DNA of 64,000 nt from JAZGGS01 sp963764825 (lineage in GTDB: Bacteria; Bacteroidota; Ignavibacteria; Ignavibacteriales; Ignavibacteriaceae). Numbering within the stretch: the stretch's first letter is position 1; each line of letters opens with the position of its first letter. Location: the NCBI GenBank assembly GCA_963764825.1, contig CAVXUA010000005.1:62001-126000 (forward strand). The letters are read 5' to 3'. The notes below the pieces were generated by a model. That model made no database searches and had not been told where the DNA came from. It saw only the letters and a list, made by a program, of their open reading frames with translations. The position numbers were made by a program, and so were the translations under genes. Shown here piece after piece: positions 1 through 11,400 of the stretch.

Positions 1-216
1 TATGTCTTATTGGAAGAGCTGCCTGTTGGATCTCTTTTAAGTAGAAGCTGTTTTTCACTGACTATTTTAATCAGTTCCCCGCTCCATATTTTACTAACAA
101 ATTTTTCCGGAATAGATACTATATCATTTGTAGTAAGTTCTAAAGGTTGTTGAGCATAAACTATAAAACTTACTAAATAAAAAAATTAGCCATTTCCACA
201 ATTTTTTCATCATCAT
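1..216 (-). pseudogene. 5' part of a secreted protein, frameshifted, runs off the window
   Basis: Read on the minus strand, three consecutive ATG codons at 216-208 open a frame coding Lys-Lys-Leu-Trp followed by a hydrophobic stretch, like a signal peptide. Near position 175 the plausible reading moves to another frame, which stays open to the window edge and reads YAQQPLELTTNDIVS, then IPEKFVSKIWSG. The A-Q junction looks like a signal-peptidase I site. I do not recognise the family. The upstream small membrane reading ends in a TGA that overlaps these ATGs, which suggests translational coupling. Either one indel or real decay breaks the frame. Only about 70 residues are visible. Confidence 0.35.
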
Positions 217-405
217 CTGCCATTATTTGATATGATTAAAACCAACAACAGCAGAATCCAAATTGCAATGCCATCTAAAAGCTTTATCTTTAATAAAAAA
301 TGCGCAATTCCTAAAGAGATAATTGCATATAAAGTAAGTTTTACCGATGGAGGTGGGGATGTTTAGCAGATAGGTTAAAGTAGTATATGAAGTATTTTAA
401 ACAGT
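214..405 (-). pseudogene. Remnant of a small integral membrane protein
   Basis: Two adjacent minus-strand frames join into one sensible peptide. The first reads KYFIYYFNLSAKHPHLHR, then one base is out of register near 345. The second reads VKLTLYAIISLGIAHFLLK and continues through a long hydrophobic segment rich in Leu and Ile to a TGA that overlaps the next gene's ATGs. This looks like the C-terminal part of a one- or two-helix membrane protein of about 65 residues. No start codon lies before the terminator hairpin at 405-430, so the 5' end seems lost or broken. A 45-codon ORF on the plus strand across the same bases is less protein-like. Confidence 0.3.
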
Positions 406-430
406 AAAAAAGGCGGCACAAAGCCGCCTT
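403..430 (-). terminator. Rho-independent terminator after the first T9SS gene copy
   Basis: A perfect 8-bp stem (AAGGCGGC at 410-417 with GCCGCCTT at 423-430) encloses a 5-nt loop. On the minus strand it is followed by a run of six or seven T. It lies about 90 bases downstream of the stop at 516, so it would end the minus-strand transcript of the degenerate glycoside-hydrolase-like copy. Confidence 0.8.
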
Positions 431-447
431 ATTTATCCAAGAAACTG

Positions 448-496
448 TGTCACACTGAGTTTGACCGCTGTTAAGCAGGCTCGTCGAAGTGTGACA
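448..496. repeat. Inverted repeat with TGTCACACT/AGTGTGACA arms
   Basis: Perfect 9-nt arms at 448-456 and 488-496 enclose about 31 bases that contain a smaller CTG-TTAAG-CAG hairpin. The arrangement resembles the short dispersed palindromes found between genes in many Bacteroidota-Chlorobi genomes. It sits between the T9SS gene stop and its terminator, in the 3' untranslated part of the transcript. No second copy was seen in this window. Confidence 0.5.
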
Positions 497-515
497 ATAA
501 ATTACGATACAAAGA

Positions 516-3056
516 TTACTTCATCAGAATCATCTTCTTAGTTTCAACAAAATCTCCTGCTTGTATGCGGTAAAAATATGCACCGCTTGAAAATTCACTT
601 GCATTAAATTCTACCTCATATCTCCCTTCATCTCTATATTCTTCAACAAGCGTAGCGATTTCTTTTCCCAACATATCAAATACTTTCAGAGTTACATTTC
701 CTTTCTCAGGTATCTGATATACAATCCTTGTTGTTGGATTAAATGGATTTGGATAATTCTGACTTAGACTCATAAATTCATTAGGAACACATAAATCAAT
801 TTCTAATAGCTTTTGAATATTCAAACTGTCCATCATATATCAATTTGTTTTAATCTGTATGAATATTCTTCACTGCAGTTCAATGTCTTATCTATCAAAT
901 GAATAATATTTTGGTGAGTTACTGTTACCATTGCCCTTCAACAAATCCTATCTTTTCCCATTCTAGAGTATTAGAAAATCTACCGCCATCTTTACGCTCT
1001 ATGTCAAATCCATAATTGTTAACTTCAGTTTCAGTCCGCCAGATTAACTTAACTGATGAACCAATAACAGAAGCAGAAAATGATGATAAGTTCTACTGGA
1101 AGATGGATTAGGCTTCTTCCTCGCCAACAGTAGCTATAGGATCTACTCCTGCCCATTTCCGTACCCTTGTCCAGTCAACTATAAATTGATTAGCCGTTTC
1201 CATAAGACATTAGAAATGGTGGCAAGTTCAATAGTTGGAACATTTGTTGCTGACAATTTCAACTGGATTATCATCAATCTGGAAACCGGCTGTTCCCAGA
1301 ACTTTGACGATACAAATGAAAAATATGCCAACTATTGTCTGAAGCTTGATGCCATATCCACGAACGGTTATAGCTGAACCAGCTTGAGGTATTGTCGCTG
1401 CCAGAATCCGTAATAGAAGGAAAATCATCTAAAATTCGTAATATAATTCAGCAAAGCTGTGCCTGATCAGAAAAAACCAACTTCCATTATCAAATTTGCT
1501 GTGCCTTGATTTGGATGTCTTGCACGGGTCTCTCCAATATAATCCCATACCAAAATGGCTTATTAGCATTAATTTTAACATTAAGGTTACAGTGATGCAT
1601 TTATTGTAAATTAAACCACTTCGCTAACAGGTGTTTGTGCTTGAAGTACCACTTGCAAAAGTCCACTTAGTAAGGTCAAGACTTGTTCCATCAAAACCAT
1701 CAAAAAAATCGAAAACTAACATCTCCATTGTTAATAATATGCTTGGAGGAACCTGATAAACCGGCTGAGTGGCTATACACAATCGATATTGACCTACTGC
1801 TTGGACCACCTGTGTATGAAAAAACATATTCATCTCCAATTCAGCGTAACAGCACCACGGAAAGTATTAAACTCATCTACCACGTGGGAACAATAATTCC
1901 ATGCTTTGTATGAATGTCTGCCAGTCTGTAGTTGTAGCTGCAATGCTGTTTGCCAGGGTGAAGATACTTGTTGGACTAACAGTATAACCTATATAATAAA
2001 CACCATGATATTCATAAACCCAGGGATCGGCTACTGTTCCGGCATCATAAGGATCCCGGAGAACCAAATGGAATACAAGGATTACCTACTAAATTTAGTA
2101 TAAGGTCCAAGAATATCATCTGCTTCAGCATATCCAACCTGCTCATACAGCTGCGGCCAGTATCACCCATATAAATGAAAATCCATTTACCATCATTACG
2201 CTGAAAAACATATGGTTCATGCATACACGATAAGCTTCCCAGGATCCAGATAGTACCTGTAGCAGAACTGATCCTATGATATGTATATGGTCCATCTAAC
2301 ATTTGGTGATGATGCAACTGAAATAGGATAAGGAGGACCACCATGTACGCGGTCAGCATAAAAAATATACCAGATACCATTATATTTAATAAAATGTGGG
2401 GCATTGGCATTGAGGAATTACAGATCCACTATACCAGTTCCAGGCTGCAGGATTAGTTGGATCATCAGACCACGACTAAGACCTACAGACTGCACCGCTA
2501 CGATAATTAGCAAATACCATCCAATAATGCCCAGTAACATCGTCATAAACAATATTTTCAGCACAGCAAACTGTACTCCACTACCAGGATCACCAATTGG
2601 GATTATAGGATTACCAGGATCTTTTGTATATGGACCAATGGGGGGTGTTTCAACAGGATCTTCGGGAATGGTATTATCGGTGAGGAATTACCATAATATA
2701 GATATAGATAGTTATGTCCCTCCAATTGGAATAGTTGGTACCTTAACCCAAATGGTTGCTCGCACTTCAGCAAACGTTCCATTCTTCAATCCAGAATGGT
2801 ATTTCTCGTAACATCATCAGCATGCAGTTACGCGTAAATCGCTGCCATCACGTATTTGCATTACCGAAAATAAATGGCGGTGTCAAACTGCTTAAATCTA
2901 TCTTTACCTGATAATCAGTTAAAACAGATCCACTGGTGTTGTAGACTGTTATTGTCCTTCTATAAGTCCATCCTTCCCACTGTGCATTAACTGAACTTAA
3001 TGCGCTGGCAATAATGCCGATAATAAAAAGAAATATGTAAAAGTTCTCTTTTGCAT
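516..3056 (-). pseudogene. Degenerate secreted DUF2341/propeller/T9SS protein, copy 1
   Basis: The ATG at 3056 opens a signal peptide (MQKRTF...), and the sequence then follows copy 2 (3136-5634) collinearly. The order is a DUF2341-like N-domain (about 2400-3000), a five-bladed propeller resembling GH43/GH130-type sugar-active enzymes (about 1870-2400), a LamG/concanavalin-like domain (about 1450-1840), and a C-terminal type IX secretion sorting domain that is intact at 516-780 (NYPNPFNP, ending KKMILMK). At least seven frame changes and several small indels break it, so no long product is possible. If ever functional it was probably a secreted or surface carbohydrate-active protein of about 830 residues. 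The damage is heavier than in copy 2, which suggests a decaying duplicate rather than sequencing error alone. Confidence 0.75.
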
Positions 3057-3084
3057 AGTGAACCTTTATTATTTTAATTTATAA

Positions 3085-3102
3085 TTACTTCATCAGAATC
3101 AT
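3085..3102 (-). pseudogene. Orphan T9SS tail end (MILMK-stop)
   Basis: The minus strand reads ATG-ATT-CTG-ATG-AAG-TAA, the same last codons that close copy 1 at 516-533. It lies about 35 bases beyond the recognisable KMILLK-stop of copy 2 (stop at 3136-3138). It may be a leftover of another sorting domain, suggesting that unequal recombination between tandem copies has happened here. The match is very short. Confidence 0.35.
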
Positions 3103-3135
3103 CTATGTTTGTAGGCAAGCACTTTCTTCCAAGAA

Positions 3136-5634
3136 TTATTTCAACAAGATCATTTTTCTAGAACCTGCCTTCAGTGCTGTAAAAATATACACCGCTTGTG
3201 AGGGTATAAGCATTTCCGCCGAAGGCGGATCCGCCTATGGCGGAAAATTCAACCACATATTCACCGGCCGGTTTTTCCTCATTAACTAATACAGCTACTT
3301 CTTCACCAAGAGAACTAAATACTTTCAGAGTTACATTCCCTTTCTCAGGTATCTGATATACAATCCTTGTTGTTGGATTGAAAGGATTTGGATTATTCTG
3401 GCTTAACTCATATTTCATTGGTGAACCAAAATCAATTTCAATTACTTTTGAATATTCAAATTGTCCATCTGTATCAATCTGTTTTAATCTGTATGAATAT
3501 TTTCCTGCAGTTACTGTCTTATCTTCAAATGAATAATGCTTTGGTGAATTGCTATTACCATTACCATTAACAAATCCTATCTTTTCCCACTTTAGAGTAT
3601 TAGAAGAATCTACTGCGATCTTTACGCTCGATCTCAAACCCATAATTGTTAACCTCTGTTTCAGTCCGCCAGATTAACTTAACCGATGAACCAATAACTG
3701 AAGCTGAAAATGATGATAGTTCTACTGGAAGAGGATTAGGCTCTTCCTCGTCAACAGTAGCTATAGGATCTACTTCTGCCCATTTACGGACTCTTGTCCA
3801 GTCAACTATAAATTGATTTGTTGTACCTGTAATAGAACTATAAGACATTAGAAATGGTCTCAGGTCAATGGTTGGAACATTGGTTGTGACAATTTCAACT
3901 GGATTATTATCAATCTGGAAACCAGCTGTTCCCGGACTTTGACGATACAAATGAAATATATGCCAACCATCGTCTGAAGCTTGATCCATATCCACTATGG
4001 GTGTACCCACACCAGCCTGGGTATTGTATTGCCAGAATCCATTATAAGGAAAGTCGTCTAAAATTCGAAATTATTTAAAAAAGCTGTAACCTGATCGATA
4101 AATCCAACTTCCATTATCAAATTTGATGTGCCTTCATTTGGATGTCTTCCACGGGTCTCCCCAATGTATCCCATTCCAAATTGGCTGGTTCCATTGATTC
4201 GAACATTCGTAGATGTTACTGTCATCGTCAGCAAACCGTTTTCGACAGTTGTCTGTGTTGAGTTACCATTAGCAAAGGACCATTTATTGGCGTTAATATA
4301 GGTTCCATTAAAGCCATCAAAAAAATCGAAGACTAAATCTCCCTTGTTTATTGTGCTTGGAGGAACCTGGTAAACCGGCTGAGTGGCTACACACAATCGA
4401 TATTGACCACTGCTTGGACCACCTGTGTATGAAAAAACATATTCATCTCCAATCAGCGTAACCGCACCACGGAAAGTATTAAACTCATCTCCCCGGGGGA
4501 CAATAACTCCAAGCTTTGTAAATGTCTGCCAGTCTGTAGTTGTAGCTACTGCTGTCTGCCAGGGTGAAGAACTTGTTGGACTAACAGTATAGCCAATGTA
4601 GTAAACATCATGATATTCGTAGACCCAGGCATCTGCTACTGTCCCAGCATCATAGGATCCTGAAGGTCCGAAAGCAATACAGGGATTACCCGCAAACTTT
4701 GTATAAGGTCCCAGAATATTATCTGCTTCAGCATATCCAATCTGCTCATCAGTGAGACCAGTTTCACCCATATAAGCCATAATCCATTTACCATCGTTAC
4801 GCTGAAAAACATATGGTTCATCAACACGATAAGATTCCCAGGAACCGGAAGTACCTGGAGTAAGAACTATCTGTGCAAATGTATATGGTCCATTTACATT
4901 TGGTGATGTTGCAACTGAAATGGGCCAGGGAGATGGATTAAGTACGATCAGCATAGAAAATATACCAGGTACCGTCATATTTCATAATATGCGGGGCATT
5001 TGCTAGAGGAATTACAGATCCACTCTCCCAGTACCAGGATGCAGGATTTGTTGGATCATCTGACCAGACAAGACCTACAGACTGACCGCTGCGGTAATTA
5101 GCAAATACCATCCAATAATGCCCGTAACATCGTCATATACAATGTTTTCTGCACACAACTGTACGCCACTTCCAGGATCACCAATCGGGACTATATGGAT
5201 TGCCCGTTGCCTTTGTATATGGACCAATCGGCGGTGTTTCAACAGGATCTTCGGAAATTATAGGTGAGAAATTTCCATAATACAAATAGATAGTTTGTCC
5301 CTTCAATTGGGATAGTTGGCACTTTCACCCAAATGGTTGCTCGCACTTCAGAAACGTTCCATTCCTCTATCCAGAAAGGTATCTTCGTAACATCATCATC
5401 ATGAGGTTATCCGTAAATCGCTGCCATCGAGTATTTGCATGACCGAAAATAAATGGCGGTGTCAAATTGCTTAAATCTATCTTTACCTGATAATCAGTTA
5501 AAACAGTGCCACTGGGGTTGTGAAACTGCTATTGTCCGTCTGTAAGCCCATCCTTCCCACTGTGCATTAACTGAACTTAATGCGCTGGCAATAAGGCCGA
5601 TAATAAAAAGAAATATGTAAAAGTTTTTTTGCAT
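3136..5634 (-). pseudogene. Secreted DUF2341/propeller/T9SS protein, copy 2, frameshifted
   Basis: The start at 5634 gives a clear signal peptide (MQKNFYIFLFIIGLIAS, cleavage near NAQ). A DUF2341-like module follows (WEGWAYRRTI, then TDYQVKIDLS and PFWIEEWN), read through several frames at 4980-5580. The longest intact stretch, 4058-4978, encodes a beta-propeller with DEPYVFQRNDGKWI and WVYEYHDVYYIGYT blades, then a LamG-like segment (FDGFNGTYINANKW). A linker and the T9SS sorting domain (NPNPFNPTTRIVYQ) follow at 3158-3740. The propeller resembles GH43/GH130-type folds, but no catalytic residues were assigned. Frameshifts lie near 4050, 3640 and 3160 and at several points before 4980. It is a tandem duplicate of copy 1 and somewhat better preserved. 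Confidence 0.75.
3211..3248. repeat. Nested palindrome inserted in the T9SS domain
   Basis: The sequence holds two abutting hairpins (TCCGCC-GAA-GGCGGA and TCCGCC-TAT-GGCGGA) which together form one near-perfect 30-bp palindrome at 3215-3244. It lies in the coding frame of copy 2, where it adds about ten residues (IGGSAFGGNA) between VEFSA and the conserved SGVYFY. Copy 1 lacks it and reads VEFNASEFSSGAYFY. That makes it a small inserted repeat that kept the reading frame. Confidence 0.7.
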
Positions 5635-5732
5635 AGTTATCCTCTAACAATTAAAATTTATTTTTATTATTCGATTTAATGATTGAGGAATTAAATGTGA
5701 GTGTAGTTAGATGATTAAATAATTCTAAAAAA

Positions 5733-5754
5733 ACACCAATGTCTTGCATGGTGT
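5733..5754 (-). terminator. Possible weak terminator
   Basis: A 6-bp stem (ACACCA with TGGTGT) and a 10-nt loop are followed on the minus strand by seven T. It could end the metallophosphoesterase transcript, though it lies over 300 bases past that gene's stop. The stem is short, so this is tentative. Confidence 0.35.
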
Positions 5755-5778
5755 AAATTTAAACATTGTGCCCTCGCC

Positions 5779-5817
5779 TCTTTAAGGAAATTTTAAAGAC
5801 AAAAATTCCCTTAAAGA
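5779..5817. repeat. 16-bp near-perfect inverted repeat in a 427-base gap
   Basis: Arms at 5779-5794 and 5802-5817 match with one mismatch around a 7-nt loop, giving a strong AT-rich hairpin. Neither side has a clear T tract, so it is not a typical terminator. The rest of the gap 5635-6061 holds no gene that I can support. It should contain the promoter of copy 2 and the 3' end of the phosphoesterase transcript. Confidence 0.5.
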
Positions 5818-6061
5818 AAAATTATGTTAAAATTATAATTTCTCTTTAGAGAGTCTCTAAATTATAATAACAGTTTATGGAAAAAGCAGACGACCAAAAA
5901 ATAAGATTAAGCAAATTAAATCCTGCCCTTCGGATAAAACATATTTAATTAATCTGTTATATTCAAATAGGGTTTATAGCTTAAATTTCAATCAATTTAT
6001 GTTCCAATTGAACAGAGAAATTGAAATGTTACTAATACTTTATTATTGTAAGATAAAACGA

Positions 6062-7257
6062 TTATAATGTTTGATGATTGGCAAGAATTAATTTCTCAGA
6101 ATATGAAATATTCCTATTTAAATTTATTTTAATATTCACAATTTCAGATTTACTTCCTGTGCGAACTGGTGGTCCCCACGTTCCCGCACCTGAAGTAACA
6201 TAATAATGTGTCTTCCCTTTTTTCTTATACCCCCAGCTGATTTCATAAATAAGATTGGTAATAATATTTCCCGGCCAAATCTGCCCGTGATGTGTATGCC
6301 CGGAAAGCTGTAAATCAATGCTGTTCTTTTCTGCCTGTTCCAATTTAACAGGTGTGTGATCTAACAGTATTTTAGGATAGTTCTCTTCAACAGGTTTAAC
6401 TATCTCATCCAAAGCTTTTCTTTGGCTGCCGGTAAATTGTTTCATTGATACATCTTCCCTCCCGATAATATAAAAACTGCTATCAACAAACTCATGATTA
6501 TCTCTAAGAACATGAAAATTATAATCTTGCATAAATTTAACACTCGATTCAACATCATTAATGAACTCGTGATTTCCGTTTATAGCATAAATTCCATATT
6601 TAGGATTCAATTTTTTAAATGATTCCCCTATTTCACTGCGCATCAGAACCTCAGTTTTATCGTCTACAATATCACCTGCAAACAAAATAATATCCGGCTC
6701 AAGTGAATTTATTTTTTCAACAATCCTGCCAAGCAGCTTTTCACCATCTATCGGCGAAAGATGTAAGATCGGAAGCCATAACAATATTTATCTCGTTTAA
6801 TTTTCCATCGCCTTTTGGGAAGATTAAGATCTAAGCTTTTAATTGTTATTTCTCTTTTATTAAGGTTACCTAAAAATAGTACTATGCTTACAACTACTAT
6901 CATTACAACCGCAGTAATTTTTTTGGTTAACTCGTAATTTTTATTAAAGTATGATGGGAAGAAATGTATGAACGAATCGAGGAGTCGCAGAAGATCGATG
7001 CCAAGAAGGATAAGAATAAAATAAACCAGGTAAGCAAACCAGATTGCCCCTATAACCAGCAAAATATCGTAAGCTAGGGGTGGTAAAAACTTGTAAAGTA
7101 GTTTTGCGAGAATATACCCGTAAGCAACTATTATAAAGAGAGGAAGATAAAACGGTTTTAAACCTGGTAACGAAGAAATCGCCTGCCATCCCCTGATGAA
7201 AACATAATAATTTATGGCTGTATAAACGGTTATAAATATTGTAAAGAATAAAATCAT
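6062..7257 (-). CDS. Membrane-anchored metallophosphoesterase (YkuE-like), frameshifted
   Basis: The N-terminal ~150 residues (7257 down to about 6790) hold four or five hydrophobic helices. The rest is a calcineurin-like metallophosphoesterase with SDLHLSP, GDIVDD, GNHEF, a histidine in DHTPVKLEQA and GHTHHGQIWP, which together supply the two-metal site. YkuE-type enzymes act on phosphoesters at the membrane; the substrate is unknown here. Two one-base shifts within about 30 bases near 6775 separate the membrane part from the catalytic part, exactly at the D-x-H motif. Correcting both gives one ORF of about 400 residues, the usual family size. It looks like a real gene with local errors, or a recent inactivation. 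Confidence 0.75.
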
Positions 7258-7385
7258 AATATTATATTATTTTTTTTGCCTGTTGAAAGATAAACCTGTA
7301 GGAATAAATATTAAATGAGAGGTATCACAAAAAGATATAATGCCACAGCGAACTTCAGATAGTTTACTCGGGGAGGAGGCCAAGT

Positions 7386-8375
7386 TTATTTATAGGAGTG
7401 CAATACCTTCATATAGTTTGCCCGTTCAAATTTAGAAGGATCATCGACGTTCTTGTAACTCATACTGCCTCTCATCTGCTCAACAGATTCGTAATCCTTT
7501 TCTTCCATCCACTTTTCCATACTAGAAATAATATCAGCAATATGCCCTATACCGAATTTTAACAAGCAGGAAAGAACTTGCGTAACATTGGCACCAGCCA
7601 TAATCATTTTAATAACATCCTGCTCTGAATAAATACCGCTTGTTGCAGCAAGATCTGCCTTAATTCTTCCATTCAAAATTGCAATCCATCTTAGAGGTAA
7701 ACGCATTGCCATAGGTGTGCTAAGTAGTACGTTTGGTTCAACTTCCAATGTTTCAAGATTTATATCCGGCTGATAAAACCTATTAAAAAGAACCAAACCA
7801 TTTGCACCAGCTTTACTCAATTCATTTGCCATATTTGCCACAGAACTGAAAAATGGATGCATCTTAACCGCGATTGGTATTTTAATTTCCGAACGCACTC
7901 TTCTTACAATATGAATATACTTTTTCTCTACTTCTTCACACTTCTTATCAATATCGGTTGCAAGCTCATAAATATTTAACTCAAGAGCATCGGCACCAGC
8001 TTGTTCAATTTTTTTTGAGTAATCAATCCAGCCGCCAAGTGATTTGCCATTTAGACTTGCTATAATCGGCATATCAACTGCTTCTTTTGCTTTGCGTATA
8101 TGCTCTAAATATTCTTCGGGTCCAAGTTTATATTCAAACGGTTCCGGAAAGTAAGAAGTAGCTTCTGCAAAGCTTTCTGCAGGAGATGATGTATGATGAT
8201 CAAGTTCAAGTTCATCGTGCTCAAGCTGCTCTTCAAATAAAGAATATATTACCGCTGCGCCGGCTCCGGCATCTTCCATCTCTTTTATTTTAGAAACATC
8301 TTCCGAGAGTGGACCGGCAGAAGGAACTATCGGTGATTTTAATTTAAAGCCTAAGTAGGAAGTTGTGATATCCAT
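7386..8375 (-). CDS. Dihydroorotate-dehydrogenase-like FMN protein, nifJ partner
   Basis: This intact 329-residue protein starts MDITTSYLGFKLKSP, as PyrD/PreA-type TIM-barrel flavoproteins do. FMN-barrel signatures include IIASLNGKS, ELNIYELATD, IPIAVKMHPF and LAATSGIYSEQDVIKMIM. This branch, usually annotated 'dihydroorotate dehydrogenase-like', is common beside pyruvate:ferredoxin oxidoreductase genes. Here it begins 30 bases after the nifJ stop on the same strand, so the two are very likely cotranscribed. True pyrimidine synthesis is unlikely because no other pyr gene is near. A redox role linked to ferredoxin is an inference from context. Confidence 0.8.
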   Translation of the reverse strand: MDITTSYLGFKLKSPIVPSAGPLSEDVSKIKEMEDAGAGAAVIYSLFEEQLEHDELELDHHTSSPAESFAEATSYFPEPFEYKLGPEEYLEHIRKAKEAVDMPIIASLNGKSLGGWIDYSKKIEQAGADALELNIYELATDIDKKCEEVEKKYIHIVRRVRSEIKIPIAVKMHPFFSSVANMANELSKAGANGLVLFNRFYQPDINLETLEVEPNVLLSTPMAMRLPLRWIAILNGRIKADLAATSGIYSEQDVIKMIMAGANVTQVLSCLLKFGIGHIADIISSMEKWMEEKDYESVEQMRGSMSYKNVDDPSKFERANYMKVLHSYK

Positions 8376-8405
8376 TTTCTTTCCTTGAAATTAAATTTAC
8401 AATAC

Positions 8406-11400
8406 TTATTCTTCATTGTTTTCGGGTTGATAAGATGCAAGCCGTTCATATTCTTTCCATGTGCTCACAACATCTTCCTGCGCTTTTATAATTAGTTCTT
8501 CGGCAAGCTGGGGATGAGATTTTGTAAGCATCTTATACCGGGTTTCCATGTAAGCATAATCCTTAAATGGCATCTTCAAACCTTTAGAATCTAGTTTGAA
8601 TGGATTCTTTCCCTCATCGGCAAGCTCAGGATTGAAACGATACAACGGCCAGTAACCGGTATCAACAGCTGCTTTCTGGTTTTGCATTCCCTTAGCCATG
8701 TTTATTCCGTGGGCAATACAGTGGCTGTAAGCTATAATCATTGATGGTCCGTCATAAGCTTCAGCTTCCAGAATTGCTTTTAATGTGTGTGTATCATTTG
8801 AACCCATTGCAATTTTTGCAACGTAAACATTTCCGTAAGACATTGCCATCATACCAAGATCTTTCTTCTTACCCGGTTTACCTGAAGCAGCAAACTTTGC
8901 AACAGCGCCACGCGGAGTGGCTTTAGACATCTGTCCGCCCGTGTTAGAATAAACTTCAGTATCAAGGACCAGGACGTTCACATTTTTTCCTGAAGCGAGT
9001 ACATGATCCAATCCACCATAACCGATATCGTAAGCCCAGCCATCGCCACCCATAATCCAAACTGATTTTTTAACCAGGTAATCTGCAATACTTACAAGAT
9101 GTTTAACATCATCATGTTTTGCCGTTGGCTCCGGCTTTTTCGATATCGTTTAGTTTTTGTTTAAGCGATTCAACTCTTTCTCTTTGCTCATAAATTCCGC
9201 TTTCATCTTTTTGATCTGCATTGATTATACCGTTAACCAGCTCATCACCAATATATGAAGATAATTTTTTCAGAATATCTTTTGCCTGCACGTTATGTTT
9301 ATCAATGGCTAATCTAAAACCAAATCCAAATTCAGCATTGTCTTCAAAAAGTGAATTAGACCAGGCAGGACCTCTTCCTTTTTTATCCGTTGCCCATGGG
9401 AGTTGTTGGTAAATTACCGCCATAGATTGAAGAGCATCCGGTTGCATTTGCAATAATTGCTCTGTCGCCGAATAGCTGGCTTACAAGCTTAACATAAGGT
9501 GTTTCGCCACAACCTGAGCAAGCGCCGGAAAATTCAAACAAAGGTTCAAGAAATTGTGAATCTTTCACTTTTGTTACATTTACTTTTCTCCTATCAACAT
9601 CAGGTATTTGCAGGAAGTAATCCCAGTTTGTTCTTTCCTGTTCCCTTATTGGTAACTGTTCTGCCATATTTATTGCTTTAAGCCGCGTCTCTGTTTTATT
9701 CTTTGCGGGACAAACATCTACGCAAAGTGCACAGCCGGTACAATCTTCAACTGCAACCTGCAAAGCATATAGCATATCAGTGCCATAATCTTTTGCTTTG
9801 AACTTTGTATACTTAAATGTTTCCGGAACGCCGTTTAAATCTTTCTCTTCAAAAACCTTTGCCCTAATTGTTGCATGCGGGCAAACTATAACACACTTAT
9901 TACACTGAATACAGGTATCGACATCCCATACCGGAACTTCCAGCGCAATGTTTCTTTTTTCCCATTTTGTTGTTGAGAGGGGAAAAGTTCCATCAACAGG
10001 GAATTTACTTACAGGAAGATCATCACCTTTACCTTCAATAATTTTAGCAGTAACGTCCATCACAAATTTAGGTGCATTGCCAGAAACTGCTGGCTGAAGC
10101 TGAAGTGTGCTGGTAACTTTTCCCGGAATTGTAACTTCGTGAAGGTTTTCAACCGTTTTATCAACTGCATCAAAATTCATCTGTACAATTTTATCACCTT
10201 TAGCGCCATACGTTTTCTTTATTGAATCTTTAATCATGCTAATTGCTTCTTCTTTAGGGAAGATATTTGAAATCGCGAAAAAGCAGGTTTGCATAATTGT
10301 GTTTATCCTAGCACCCATTCCAGTTTCATTTGCAACTTTATATGCATCGATAACATAGAACTTCATCTTCTTTGCAATAAGATCTTTTTGAACATTTTCA
10401 GGAAGTGAGTTCCACACATCATCTTTTGAAAGTTTTGTATTCAGTAGGAAGGTTGAACCTTCAGCTGCCTCATTGAGCATGTCAATCTTTTCCAGGAAAA
10501 CATTCTGGTGGCATGCTATAAATTTTGGAGTATTTATTAAGTAAGTTGATTTTATAGGTTTAGGTCCAAAACGAAGATGAGATATAGTCATCGAGCCGGA
10601 TTTTTTTGAATCGTAAACAAAATAACCCTGAGCATTGTAATCTGTTCCTTCACCAATTATTTTTATTGAATTTTTATTAGCGCCAACAGTTCCATCAGCA
10701 CCAAGCCCGTAAAACATTCCGCGGAAAGTCTCTTCGGCTTCTACAGAAAATGAAGGATCGAAATCTAAGCTTGAGTTTGTAACATCTTCATTTATTCCAA
10801 TTGTAAAATGATTTTTCGGTTTTTCTTTATCGAGATTATCGAAAACCGATTTAACCATTGCAGGTGTAAATTCTTTGGATGACAATCCATACCTGCCGCC
10901 TGTTATTTTAGGGTAGTTGAACTTAAGTTCACCCTGCGAGAATTTTTCAGATATAGCGTTTACCACATCCATGTAAAGTGGTTCGCCTAACGCACCCGGT
11001 TCTTTTGTCCTATCTAATACTGCAATCGATTTAATCGATTCCGGTATTGCGTTTATAAAATGATTGAGTGAGAAAGGTCTGTATAATCTTACTTTTAATA
11101 AACCAATCTTTTCACCATGTGCAGTTAAATATTCAACTGTTTCTTCCGCTGCCTGTGAGCCGGAACCCATCATTATAATAATTTTTTCCGCATCAGGTAC
11201 TCCTACGTAATCAAATAAATGATATGCCCTTCCTGTAATTTTTGCGAATCTATCCATCTGCTCCTGAACAATACCCGGGCAGGCAATGTAATATGGATTA
11301 ACAGTTTCCCTTGCCTGGAAAAAAACATCAGGATTCTGAGCAGTTCCACGAATTACAGGTTTATCCGGATTTAAAGATCTTTTCCTGTGAGCAATAACCA

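Noticed and set aside
408..496. CRISPR-like repeats
   Set aside because: The hairpins are single inverted repeats with no regular spacing or repeated units.
2404..2811. Plus-strand 135-residue ORF
   Set aside because: It runs antisense to the DUF2341 part of copy 1, has no homology that I recognise and an implausible composition.
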